Positions 1 to 9,129 of a DNA stretch of 64,000 bases are shown piece after piece (position 1 is the stretch's first letter; the number at the start of each line of letters is the position of its first letter). Under the pieces are notes generated by a model that saw only the letters and a list, made by a program, of their open reading frames with translations, was not told where the DNA came from and searched no databases. The position numbers and the translations under genes were made by a program. Where the stretch lies: positions 1-64,000 of the forward strand of contig NZ_JAUHLI010000015.1 in NCBI RefSeq assembly GCF_036325985.1. Reading direction: 5' to 3'. The stretch comes from Alkalimonas cellulosilytica (lineage in GTDB: Bacteria; Pseudomonadota; Gammaproteobacteria; Enterobacterales; Alteromonadaceae).

Positions 1-741
1 TTGGGTGTAAATCCTCTTGCGATAGTTTTTTATTGTTCCGATAGACAGGCCGAGCTGCTTCGCGATTTCACTGCTGTCTGCTCCTTGAACCAAGAGGCTT
101 GCAACTTGCTGCTCACGTTTGGTAAGTAATGTCTGTGCGAATACCTCTAGTGACTCGTCAATGTAACGTCTCATAGTCATGCGGCTTATGGAAATTTCAT
201 GTAGCGACTGAGATAAACTAAATGTAGCATGCCGCCAATGCTGTTGACATAACGCTTTAATTACAGAGAATTTTGACGTTAAATGCTCGATATGCGTCGT
301 TGTGAAATTTTCACCTGCTTCCGTAATACCCAGAAATATCAGGATATTGCGCTCATGATCTAAATTTATAGTTATACACAATTCATCCTTCCAGCCAGTC
401 TGTACATAGAACTGCCGCAAGTATTCATGATGAACATTCTTTTGTATGAGTTTAGCCAGGTTAAATACACCCTCTTGCCTGATCAGAAGCTGATTATAAA
501 AAGGATCCTGTTGAAATTTATTCATCAAATAATCCTGGAACAACAAATGACGGCTGGTTTCGAGTGAGTCATACAAGTATACCGGATGCTTACCGGCACC
601 ATATCCGAGGACAACGGCATTGTCATAGTGACATATCGCATTCAGGAGACGCATTAGGGCGGGCGTAAAACGTGCGGTGTTAATAGCAGCAATTGTTTCA
701 GCTACTAAGGCATCAAGTCTCACGTCAGTCACATATTTCAT
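1..741 (-). CDS. LuxR-type transcriptional regulator (C-terminus cut by window start), transposon cargo
   Basis: The minus-strand reading frame opens with ATG at 741 and runs through position 1 without a stop, giving 247 codons. The last ~42 residues form a typical LuxR/GerE helix-turn-helix (LTKREQQVASLLVQG, then SSEIAKQLGLSIGTIKNYRKR), so only the last few residues should be missing. The first ~190 residues show no autoinducer-binding or receiver domain that I recognise, so the signal it senses is unknown. It is divergent from the diguanylate cyclase at 987, with 245 bp between the start codons, which makes that gene a plausible target. It lies inside the Tn7-like element, so it is cargo rather than core genome. 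Confidence 0.85.
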   Translation of the reverse strand, partial: MKYVTDVRLDALVAETIAAINTARFTPALMRLLNAICHYDNAVVLGYGAGKHPVYLYDSLETSRHLLFQDYLMNKFQQDPFYNQLLIRQEGVFNLAKLIQKNVHHEYLRQFYVQTGWKDELCITINLDHERNILIFLGITEAGENFTTTHIEHLTSKFSVIKALCQQHWRHATFSLSQSLHEISISRMTMRRYIDESLEVFAQTLLTKREQQVASLLVQGADSSEIAKQLGLSIGTIKNYRKRIYTQ

Positions 742-986
742 TATTGCCAATCACGAAAACTGTTCAAATTACCAATACGTTAGCATCTATAGCCAGTCGA
801 AAACGAGTTATTACCAATGACAAAGAAGATTTTATAGTCTCTTGAACACTACCCCTAATAAACTTGGACACACTCTTATTCAGGATATCTCAGCTATACT
901 CTTACCGCAGGCCAGTAAATTTTTTCATCACAACGAAAAACGCTTTTAAAGCGTTCTCAAGAATTTTCACTGAAGTTTGGATATAA
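742..986. promoter_or_regulatory. Divergent promoter region between LuxR regulator and diguanylate cyclase
   Basis: This is a 245-bp AT-rich intergenic region with outward-facing genes on both sides. The clearest element is a 17-bp palindrome, AACGCTTTTAAAGCGTT, at 939-955, 32 bp before the diguanylate cyclase start. TATACT at 895-900 could be a -10 for the plus-strand gene, but no good -35 stands 16-18 bp upstream. I see no small ORF here. Confidence 0.45.
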
Positions 987-2123
987 ATGATGTTTTATAA
1001 AAACGAGAATGCTTTGACCGCAATAGTTCAGTTGAGCAGGCTCGAACTTAGCAGTGATTATTTAAATAAGAAATTTAACGACCATCGGTTATATACAGTA
1101 GCGATTTTACTGATACTCATTCCTTTGGGGCTTGCCGAGGGTGTTTTTGATTACAAATCGCATCCTGAAATAAAGAGTGAGTTATTGCAGCTGAGACTTT
1201 ACTTTATTTTATTAGTTATACCTGCTTGGATCATTTTAAAATCAAGTAGTTTGAAATTAGTTACGGCAATAATTTTAGTGACGCTGGTTTTTTCTGCGTA
1301 TCTCGGTATAAGAATAATAGAGCATACTGGCGAAGACTTAGTGACAACAGTGAGTAATGTGGCACTCTATCCCTTTTTTATCTTTTTTGTTCTCATCGGC
1401 TTCTCAATCTACATTCAGATTTTTTTTCTTACTGTTGCTCTTTCCTATGTTTTTCTAACCGAAAACCATGGCGTACTGGATGAGTTGATACAAAACGCTT
1501 ATTTTCAGATTTCAGTGCAATCGAGCGTTTCAACTTTATTCATTATGCTCGTTTTTTCATGGAGTTATTATCATCGTTACAACCTTCAACTCGCTTTAGA
1601 GAAGTCCTCCCAAACAGATCCGCTAACAGGTGTTGCAAACCGGCGTCACTTCGATAACCTACTTAAATCAGCGACAACTCGAAGTGCTCGCTCGGGAGTT
1701 GAGTGCTCTCTAATCTTACTCGATATAGACCATTTTAAAAGCATCAATGATACTTTTGGTCACCCTACCGGAGATCGCGTTATCTGCGCGCTTGCAGATT
1801 TATGTGTAAAACAGTCAAGAGCAACTGACCTCGTTGCTAGACTTGGTGGGGAAGAGTTCGCGATTATTTTACCTGATACCAATATAACTGATGCAGAAAA
1901 TCTTGCAGAGCGGATTCGAAAGCACGTTGAGGATATATCCGTGGCTGGTGATGCGGGAGAAATTGTTAAATGGACTATAAGCTTGGGGATATCAGCCTTG
2001 CCATTAAATAAAAGCAGTGCCAATACAACCGAAATAGTTATGGAAATGTTTATCCGACAAGCAGACAGCGCACTTTACGAGGCAAAGAACAATGGGCGGA
2101 ATCAAACAGTATTGTCGCAATAA
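987..2123 (+). CDS. Membrane-anchored diguanylate cyclase (GGDEF), transposon cargo
   Basis: A 378-residue protein predicted to make the second messenger cyclic di-GMP from two GTP. Residues ~36-195 hold five or six hydrophobic segments and no known sensor fold. Residues ~208-375 are a GGDEF domain with the usual DPLTGVANRR opening, a DIDHFKSIND metal/nucleotide segment, an intact GGEEF active site (287-291) and an RATD inhibitory I-site (278-281) exactly five residues upstream. The enzyme should therefore be catalytically active and product-inhibited. No EAL domain is present. It lies between the LuxR regulator and tnsE and converges on tnsE, so it is cargo of the Tn7-like element. Confidence 0.9.
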   Translation: MMFYKNENALTAIVQLSRLELSSDYLNKKFNDHRLYTVAILLILIPLGLAEGVFDYKSHPEIKSELLQLRLYFILLVIPAWIILKSSSLKLVTAIILVTLVFSAYLGIRIIEHTGEDLVTTVSNVALYPFFIFFVLIGFSIYIQIFFLTVALSYVFLTENHGVLDELIQNAYFQISVQSSVSTLFIMLVFSWSYYHRYNLQLALEKSSQTDPLTGVANRRHFDNLLKSATTRSARSGVECSLILLDIDHFKSINDTFGHPTGDRVICALADLCVKQSRATDLVARLGGEEFAIILPDTNITDAENLAERIRKHVEDISVAGDAGEIVKWTISLGISALPLNKSSANTTEIVMEMFIRQADSALYEAKNNGRNQTVLSQ

Positions 2124-2284
2124 AATGTGTTTTAAAAAATTTCCTTTTTTATTCAATTAAATGCCAAGCCAAACAGAACAACGGATGTGATTTCGCTCAG
2201 CTCAAGTAAAGAGCTTTGCCTTGAGTAGCTATCATAGTCCAGGATAATAAGTTTCTCGACTGCTATATTGTTAAAACGGTTATG

Positions 2285-3880
2285 TTACGATAATCTAATC
2301 TCCTTATAAACTCGCTCAGCCCAATGTTTAATTGACTCATTTTCAAGGAATCCTTTATTTTCAGATGATGATTTTGGATGAGGCACACGCTTATATCTAT
2401 CACTAAAGAGCTTTTTGATTAGCGTTGTAGGCCATGCCAGTGATTTTTTTAATAACCTGATTTCCAACTCTCGAAGAGTGCGTTCCCAATCAAATTGGAC
2501 ATGCGGCTTCAACAGGAGTGTCGATAGTCTGTTCTTATTATCGGAAGTATCCACTTCTATCAATGCGTACTCTTGACCATCCTTTTCAATTCGATGAAAA
2601 GCCAGACAACGTGGGTTACCATCTGCAAGCAAGTGTTTGGAGTAACCATCAATAGTGGGAAGCTTTCGGATTTCCCTGTGGATGTGGCGGTAACCCGACA
2701 TGCCAACCAATTGCAGCACCATAGCGTTAAAGGCTTCAAATTTATCCGCATAGAGATGTGCGTCGTCGCTCTTGTCTTCCATGCCATCATAATCTGCTGA
2801 AGGTAATGTACCGTGAGTACTGGCCTCATCCGTACTTACTTCAAAGCCAGTATTTTCTGGAGAGTCTGACGAGTCGCCCTCCTGGCCCAAACAGCCAGTC
2901 TGTCCTTTTCCCTTACCTATGCGAGTTGTCCGAATGGGATTAGCAAACTCAAATGCGACGGCTGGCGTTTCAATCCGGATTTCTGTTTGATCAGTATCTG
3001 GCTCTTGTTCGTCATCAATTTCCAATTCTGGGCCGGATTGCGGGCCCGGTCGAACAGCATACCCCTGGCCTGCTCGCCTCTCAGCGAATCGGGGATCGAC
3101 AAAATCGACATAGGCGGGACAATCACCGGTTAGATTAGAAACACCATAAATCTCATACACAAAAAATGCTTTTCGTTCCTGATCGTAATGACCACGAAGT
3201 GTCAGCTCAACACCTGCGAGCGGTGGTGGTTCAAATTGAAAACGCCACAGACGGTACTTGTCTGTGTCATAACCGTTTTGAAGTTGGTAGCGGGCAACAC
3301 TTTCAAAAGACAGCTTAGCTTCCTCATCCAGCAATATCCAGGCTAACAACCGTCTTAATGCATAGTCACCTCTGACGTACAGCGGCAGAGTGCAGGTTGG
3401 CAGAATATTGACGAGCGCCTTGCTCAACTTATCTGAGCGCTGGACATCAAACTCCTGAGAGAGTCCGTTGGGGATCAAAGCTAAACGCGTTATATAGGCG
3501 TGGTGGAAGAACAGCACTCGCGCTAATTCGAGCTGAGGAAGATAATACTGCGTTCCACCAAATTCAAAATTAAAGCACCATTGCTGTCCATCATCCTGCC
3601 GATTTACCACCGGAATTGGACAGGCTTCGATAGGTTCAGTACGCCAATGACGAGTATTTTCTATCACAATACGGGACTGGAATCCGGCAGGGCGTGGTTG
3701 TTCGCTTGCATTGACCACCCTGCGTCTTGCTAAGACCGGAATTTGAGAGACACCAAAATATTGTTTCTTTTGGCCTGGTGCCAGTTTGACATTAATGTGC
3801 CAATCAGGGCCATCATGGCGGCGAAATAAAGAGCCAATCTCCCGGATAACACTGTTATTTTCTACACCTTTGAACTTCAT
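2285..3880 (-). CDS. tnsE: Transposon Tn7-type targeting protein TnsE
   Basis: A 531-residue protein, close to the 538 of Tn7 TnsE, in the expected last position of tnsABCDE. It overlaps the end of tnsD by 26 bp. In Tn7, TnsE works with TnsABC to target discontinuously replicating DNA, especially conjugating plasmids, by contacting DNA 3' ends and the sliding clamp. No enzymatic motif is visible, as expected. Residues ~285-300 form an acidic linker (DDEQEPDTDQTE), and the basic C-terminal third would be the DNA-binding part. The assignment rests on length, position and overall resemblance rather than on a single motif. An intact TnsE means this element keeps the plasmid-targeting pathway as well as the glmS pathway. 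Confidence 0.85.
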   Translation of the reverse strand: MKFKGVENNSVIREIGSLFRRHDGPDWHINVKLAPGQKKQYFGVSQIPVLARRRVVNASEQPRPAGFQSRIVIENTRHWRTEPIEACPIPVVNRQDDGQQWCFNFEFGGTQYYLPQLELARVLFFHHAYITRLALIPNGLSQEFDVQRSDKLSKALVNILPTCTLPLYVRGDYALRRLLAWILLDEEAKLSFESVARYQLQNGYDTDKYRLWRFQFEPPPLAGVELTLRGHYDQERKAFFVYEIYGVSNLTGDCPAYVDFVDPRFAERRAGQGYAVRPGPQSGPELEIDDEQEPDTDQTEIRIETPAVAFEFANPIRTTRIGKGKGQTGCLGQEGDSSDSPENTGFEVSTDEASTHGTLPSADYDGMEDKSDDAHLYADKFEAFNAMVLQLVGMSGYRHIHREIRKLPTIDGYSKHLLADGNPRCLAFHRIEKDGQEYALIEVDTSDNKNRLSTLLLKPHVQFDWERTLRELEIRLLKKSLAWPTTLIKKLFSDRYKRVPHPKSSSENKGFLENESIKHWAERVYKEIRLS

Positions 3881-5405
3881 GTTCCGTATCCACTAAATTT
3901 TCCAAATACTGCCTGGCAGGCTCCATCATTCGTTCTTCACTCAATCCGGCGTTTCGCAACAATCGCCACCTTGGCGGCGAGTCAAAGAGAACCCGTAAAT
4001 CGTCATAGGCATTTTGCAAGCGTCGGATCTGGTACTGGGGAACGCTTTCCGAATTAGCCACCAAAAATGCCGATGTACATGGCATTTGATGGAGGTTTTT
4101 CTCAAGGGTTGAGAGATTGCCAAGCAACTTAAGGTAGTAGGTTCTTGAGCGCCTGGGCCCTTGTTTATTTGCATTCAAAAACGTAACCAGTTGTCGAAGT
4201 GCTTGCAGATATTCCCGATCCCGTTTGTCCCAATCAATACGTGGTACGTTATGGTTTGCCTTGTCTTGTGCATAGCGATGGTTAACGTCCAACAGCCAGT
4301 CGCGATGATTCCGATAGAGCCTGGCATACAAGTCTGGTGATTTTTTTCTGGCTTGAAGGGGTTGACGAGATGACAACAATTCGAGCCAAGCTTCCTGATC
4401 TGGCGTTTGACTGCTCGACTGTTGCATCACAACCTTAACTTGTTGTGGCGTTTTACGTGTTGGTTTCCGCCTAACTTCATCAAGCACATCGTCTATCTGC
4501 CATTGCTTATCCAGCAATGCCTGATGAACAACAATATGCTGAAGATAATTGAAACTTTTTCGATGCTTGCGGAAGATTGCTTTCAGCCAGTCTGAGTCAT
4601 CAATATCGGAACTGGGAGGCATCAGACGGTTTCGGATTAACCAAGCGGCAGGCCACACCTTTAATACCTTATTTTTTATCACCGAGTGGTCAACTTGGGC
4701 TTTTCCCCGATAAAAACCCAGTCGATAAGCAAGGCTGCGATAATACTCTGTCCATTGCTCAAAACTGGGGGACGCTTGCGCCGGCCGAACTAACAACCGT
4801 CGCACCTGAGTGGTTATCCAATCAGATACTTCCATTCCCTTTTGCTGTTTAGTCACATGACAGTGTTCAGGTGCAGCAGCGATAAAGCGATGACGTTCAA
4901 TCAGGGGGCGAGCAATCCGCGTATCCATCAACACACCGTGTTCGGGGCACGATTCCACTCCGGCAACCTGCCATTCTCGTCGCCAAAAATACTCACCAAA
5001 TTGTTCACGTTGAGCGGCTATGCAACCGGGGCAGTACCTGACAAAACGCGGGGATTTAATGCGAGAGGCGGAAACTCCTAATGCCAGATGAGCGGCACCC
5101 TGAGTACCCTGGTACAACCAATTCATGCACTGAAGCCGTCGAGCCTCAGGAACAAAAGGTGCGTAAAGCGGAAATAAAGTATGGTTGTAGATCAATCTTT
5201 CGGGTGTGAACTCCTCTGGAAGCCAGCGAGAGAGCGTTGCAATATGGTTAGGTAAGTCTATCGTTGCGATAATACTGCGAGATTCGAAGACCTCATCCAA
5301 CAGTTGCTTTGGGCTGGTCAGCCCTTGCCGGACACCCGCTCTTGCCACGGCGCTATACATCAACTCCTCTGTGTAAGGTATAGGAAAGTTCAACACGGCC
5401 ATCAC
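3855..5405 (-). CDS. tnsD: Tn7-type target-site selector TnsD (TniQ family)
   Basis: TnsD recognises the 3' end of glmS and recruits TnsC to attTn7. The protein has 516 residues (508 in Tn7). The N-terminal TniQ region carries a CCCH zinc-binding set: C125 and C128 in YCPGC, C153 and H156 in SCPEH. These are one residue off the four zinc ligands of Tn7 TnsD. The start is GTG at 5405, or ATG at 5402, which overlaps the tnsC stop as TGATG and is the better translational-coupling start. This protein explains why the element sits beside glmS. Confidence 0.95.
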   Translation of the reverse strand: MMAVLNFPIPYTEELMYSAVARAGVRQGLTSPKQLLDEVFESRSIIATIDLPNHIATLSRWLPEEFTPERLIYNHTLFPLYAPFVPEARRLQCMNWLYQGTQGAAHLALGVSASRIKSPRFVRYCPGCIAAQREQFGEYFWRREWQVAGVESCPEHGVLMDTRIARPLIERHRFIAAAPEHCHVTKQQKGMEVSDWITTQVRRLLVRPAQASPSFEQWTEYYRSLAYRLGFYRGKAQVDHSVIKNKVLKVWPAAWLIRNRLMPPSSDIDDSDWLKAIFRKHRKSFNYLQHIVVHQALLDKQWQIDDVLDEVRRKPTRKTPQQVKVVMQQSSSQTPDQEAWLELLSSRQPLQARKKSPDLYARLYRNHRDWLLDVNHRYAQDKANHNVPRIDWDKRDREYLQALRQLVTFLNANKQGPRRSRTYYLKLLGNLSTLEKNLHQMPCTSAFLVANSESVPQYQIRRLQNAYDDLRVLFDSPPRWRLLRNAGLSEERMMEPARQYLENLVDTEHEVQRCRK

Positions 5406-7057
5406 CCAAAGGAATTAACCCAGTCTTGGGCATCAAAAAGCAAGCCGTTGCAGCCAAGTGATTCCTGGAAGGTTTCCTCATTGGCGGACTGAGAGAATAG
5501 AAAGCGCAAGTCTTCTGAATCCAAGGTATGCCAGTCAGCTTTCTTCATCGCCTTAAGTTTGGGGGTGGATGACGCTGGCTTTTCTATCTCTGCACTCTGA
5601 TACCAAGAGAGGATCAGCGGCATAAGATCCTTCATCACAAGGCCTGGATGATCCTCAAAAGCTCTGTTGATCAGAGGTTCAAGCAGCTCAGAGACATACC
5701 CCATATCAACCAGCATATTATGCAAACGAACAGCTTGTTCATTACCCCCATACTTGACTACGGTATCAATGCGTTCCTGGCTGGAACGCAGCAGGTGGCT
5801 CAGTTCCAGTATTTTTCTATCCACGTCGGGGATAGTCAGATCTGAGTAACGCGCAATTTTTGTCATATCACCCGACCGTAACGCATCAATCATGGGGTGG
5901 ATAGGTTTTAGCTCATCCTGGTAGACCTTTCGCATCAAGGCGGGGGTAATGCGCTCAATGCCGGTGACAACAGCCCGGATCTGTGACAAAACAAACAACT
6001 TGATGACGACATCCATAATGCCTTGTGAAAGCTCGTACCAAGTATATCTAATCTCATCGGTCACTTCAGGGGATGCTTTAGTCAGCCATTGATACTTCCA
6101 CAAACGGCCAGTGAAGGCTCCCCACTCGGTACGGGATACCTCCTGCTCGCCTGATGGTTTGCTTAAAGGCTCCCATAGTATTGAACCAAAACCTGCACCA
6201 CGACGAGCGGACCGCAGATCCAGTTCAAAGACAGATCTGGCCTTTGGTGTCCCCACCATGACAACCGGGACCGAAATTTCATTAACCAGTGTGACAAAGA
6301 AATTGAGCATGCGCTCGGCACCACCTGAATTCTTAACACTCAGATGCTGGATTTCATCAATCACTAACAGTCCAATTGCGTGGGTGTTGGCAATGTGTGC
6401 CATTACCGCAATCAAGGTTTCTACGCTATGTCGTTTTTCCACGTAGCGACGTACGTAATTCGTGGCGAGTACCGCGTCAATTTCCCGAAAGAAGTTATGA
6501 CACAGGCTTTTCAACGAACCGTCATGCGGGCAGTCAATTTTAAGGAAAACGATCTGTGTGAAGTTGTAAGCTTCGTGATATATCAACTGGGGATAGGTTG
6601 CCAGAATACGGTTCAATGAGCTTGTCTTGCCTGAACCAGAACAACCGATGAAAGCCAGACTCTTAGCGGTGGATTCCACATGCTCGAACCGGAAAACAGC
6701 CAAATCCCCCTGCATGACACGCTCATAACCATTCTGGATATGGGCATTCAGTTCGCCTGTCGCCAGATTTCTGCCAACATACCCTTGTCGAAGCATGACT
6801 GATAATTTTGACTCCAGTTCAATGTGACGGGATAGCGGCTGGAAAAAATTATCAAGTAATTGAGATATGACATGAATACGGGTCTGGCCATCAAGATAAA
6901 CGTCGGTTGGGCGAAACGTAATTTGACCCGATAACCCGTCCTTTAGCTGACGCCGGTCCAGAATCGGCGGCAAAGCTTCAATGAGCGGGTTTCCTTGGTA
7001 CTGTCTGATCCCGGTATCATTATAAATTGCCTGCACCATGCCTTTGGGTAACGTCAT
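5402..7057 (-). CDS. tnsC: Tn7-type AAA+ regulator TnsC
   Basis: TnsC is the AAA+ ATPase that links target selectors TnsD or TnsE to the TnsAB transposase and enforces target immunity. It has 551 residues (555 in Tn7). Walker A is GCSGSGKT at 138-145 with catalytic K144; Walker B is LLVIDE with D234 and E235. Its start overlaps the tnsB stop by 4 bp (ATGA type), so tnsA through tnsE form one tightly coupled operon. No truncation or key-residue loss is seen. Confidence 0.95.
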   Translation of the reverse strand: MTLPKGMVQAIYNDTGIRQYQGNPLIEALPPILDRRQLKDGLSGQITFRPTDVYLDGQTRIHVISQLLDNFFQPLSRHIELESKLSVMLRQGYVGRNLATGELNAHIQNGYERVMQGDLAVFRFEHVESTAKSLAFIGCSGSGKTSSLNRILATYPQLIYHEAYNFTQIVFLKIDCPHDGSLKSLCHNFFREIDAVLATNYVRRYVEKRHSVETLIAVMAHIANTHAIGLLVIDEIQHLSVKNSGGAERMLNFFVTLVNEISVPVVMVGTPKARSVFELDLRSARRGAGFGSILWEPLSKPSGEQEVSRTEWGAFTGRLWKYQWLTKASPEVTDEIRYTWYELSQGIMDVVIKLFVLSQIRAVVTGIERITPALMRKVYQDELKPIHPMIDALRSGDMTKIARYSDLTIPDVDRKILELSHLLRSSQERIDTVVKYGGNEQAVRLHNMLVDMGYVSELLEPLINRAFEDHPGLVMKDLMPLILSWYQSAEIEKPASSTPKLKAMKKADWHTLDSEDLRFLFSQSANEETFQESLGCNGLLFDAQDWVNSFG

Positions 7058-9129
7058 TCATCATCTCCAAACAGGTCATCCAGAAAATCTGGGAAAGCCC
7101 CATCTTCGGGCTGATCAGTCAAATACCTGACATCTGCTTTGGATTTCGGCTCAGTAGCCTTGTTATCCGCTCGACGTTTCTGGCGTTCCTGATCACGGGC
7201 TTCCAGTCGGTTTTGATTGATGCCAGCCAAAGTTCCTGTTTTTGATTCACCAAAGTAGGAAGGACGTAACTTTTCCGCGTTTTGGATGGTTTCCTGAATC
7301 ACATTTTCCAGCGATCTTTTGCTTTCCCTCTCTTTCAATTTAGCTGCTGCTGTTGATTTTCGTTGTTGCTGCTGGCTGTCCCATAACTCCCACATCGACC
7401 GGCCCCTAAATTCCCTTGAGCGGTCTGTTAGCGAGCACTCCCAATAATCTGATTTTGTTGCATCTGGGAAGACATAAATGATGTCGGTTACCGCGGGGTC
7501 ATACGCCGCCATAAAGGGGCCAGGTCGCTGTTGCCCGGTTCTATGGAGCCAGCCAGACGCCAGCAGCTCCCTACAGGTATAAAAGGCACCGAAGCATTGA
7601 ATACCGTAATCGGAAAGCGTTACTTTTTGACGAGGCAACAATGCCAGCTTCAGCGCCGACTCCGATGTGTTACGTAGCCGTCCGCTACGATTTTGAATAC
7701 CCCATTGCCAGATATTAATTGGTACAGGTGCGAGTATATCCGGCATATCCGGATCGCGGTCATACTTGACCAATACCGAACTCTGGTTGCGATGCAGGAT
7801 AGAGCCGATAATTATTTTAGTGAATTCGTCCAATGTAAGTGTTGCATCCAACCGATAATCTTTCCCGCCGCGCTTTTTGATGGTGGTTCCAGCAACCACT
7901 CCTGGTGCAAACGGCTTGAAGTCTGCTTGAATAGTACGAAAATGCCGCTCAACGATACCCTTCGCATCCCCACGATAAGGTGGTGTATTTTCAATCCGAA
8001 CACCAAAGGCCTGCTCCAGATATTCAATTTGATGGCCCAGCAACTCACCACGATCAGCCAAAATGGCGTCCGGCAGTCCAATCGACGGCCAATCCTCTGG
8101 CTCGATGTCATAACCGAAAGACTGGCATATCTGAGATTTATCGATCATGGCGTTGACCAGTGCCAACATAGCCGTCACATAGGAGGGGTTTTCAAATCCC
8201 ACATAGAAACCAGCAATCAATCTGCTATAGACATCGACAACCACGTACAAAGTTGGTCGGCCAATAATTTTTTGTCTGTCAGCGGAAAGCAGATAGATAT
8301 CGGCAATAGTCGCGTCGATCTCGTACCGTGCACCAGGACCGTGAACCCCAGTTGTGGCTGTTCCTTGTAACGGTCTGATGTCCTTTTGATATTCAATTTT
8401 ATTGGCTCTCAGCCGGATACGTTCAGGCCGGACATATTCCCGCTCGTAGAAATAGCGTAGTTGAGCAACTGTCGGGAAGTTCTCTTTCGGTACATCGGGA
8501 TGAGCCGTTTCAAACATGTCTTCGAAGCGTCGATGAGCATAGGGTAAAGAATGATTCTTCTCCGTCAGATAGTGGCGATCAAGCACAATGCGAAACATGC
8601 GTTCAACGCCAGTATCTACAATGGCGCCAGTACCCGGTGCTATACTTCTTGGACGCCCTAATTTTTTTCCTGAAGCTGTGCGTTTCTTTCCTCGCCCGCC
8701 TGATTTATCGTAGTCCGGCAAAAGCGCGTTCGGTATGCAACCTCGCTGCCAATATTGGCGAAGATAAGCATATAGTGTTTTTTTAGCTGTTCCAGATTCA
8801 TTCACAACCTGCTGAACCAGTGCGCCTCGACCACTGCGATAATAGATATCCGGTTGGTGTAGTAAAGGCTCAATAACGGCCATTCGCTTGTCCCGAATTT
8901 GCTGTGCTACTGAGCCGTGTTCCGGGAGCTGAGCGGCAAGATGGGAATAGGGGTCATCAATTTTTTTTAACGTCTCAGAAAGAATGAAGTCTTCCACTTC
9001 TGCCACGGAAACCCGTTCAGGGAAAGCTTTGTCGGAATCAACATTAATCCATGTATATCGAATGTCTGAGACATCAAGAATTCGATACCGAGCCTCTTCG
9101 AATGCCACAACATCATTGATTCGCAACAT
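7054..9129 (-). CDS. tnsB: Tn7-type DDE transposase TnsB
   Basis: TnsB binds the transposon ends and performs the 3'-end cleavage and strand transfer. It has 691 residues (702 in Tn7). The catalytic triad is present: D272 in YEIDATIAD, D359 in ILADRG and E394 in GIVERHF, almost the same spacing as D273, D361 and E396 in Tn7 TnsB. An N-terminal helix-turn-helix region precedes the RNase H-fold core, and the basic C-terminal tail would contact TnsC. It overlaps tnsA by 17 bp. The cognate binding sites are the 18-bp repeats at 9972-10029. Confidence 0.95.
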   Translation of the reverse strand: MLRINDVVAFEEARYRILDVSDIRYTWINVDSDKAFPERVSVAEVEDFILSETLKKIDDPYSHLAAQLPEHGSVAQQIRDKRMAVIEPLLHQPDIYYRSGRGALVQQVVNESGTAKKTLYAYLRQYWQRGCIPNALLPDYDKSGGRGKKRTASGKKLGRPRSIAPGTGAIVDTGVERMFRIVLDRHYLTEKNHSLPYAHRRFEDMFETAHPDVPKENFPTVAQLRYFYEREYVRPERIRLRANKIEYQKDIRPLQGTATTGVHGPGARYEIDATIADIYLLSADRQKIIGRPTLYVVVDVYSRLIAGFYVGFENPSYVTAMLALVNAMIDKSQICQSFGYDIEPEDWPSIGLPDAILADRGELLGHQIEYLEQAFGVRIENTPPYRGDAKGIVERHFRTIQADFKPFAPGVVAGTTIKKRGGKDYRLDATLTLDEFTKIIIGSILHRNQSSVLVKYDRDPDMPDILAPVPINIWQWGIQNRSGRLRNTSESALKLALLPRQKVTLSDYGIQCFGAFYTCRELLASGWLHRTGQQRPGPFMAAYDPAVTDIIYVFPDATKSDYWECSLTDRSREFRGRSMWELWDSQQQQRKSTAAAKLKERESKRSLENVIQETIQNAEKLRPSYFGESKTGTLAGINQNRLEARDQERQKRRADNKATEPKSKADVRYLTDQPEDGAFPDFLDDLFGDDE

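Noticed and set aside
2124..2284. Possible transposon left end between the diguanylate cyclase and tnsE
   Set aside because: No TGTGGG terminus, no 20-bp repeats and no GGTAA; cargo genes lie on the far side, so the end must be outside the window.
7693..8370. 225-codon plus-strand frame
   Set aside because: Antisense shadow of the TnsB catalytic core, which has conserved DDE motifs; no ribosome site or recognisable domain.
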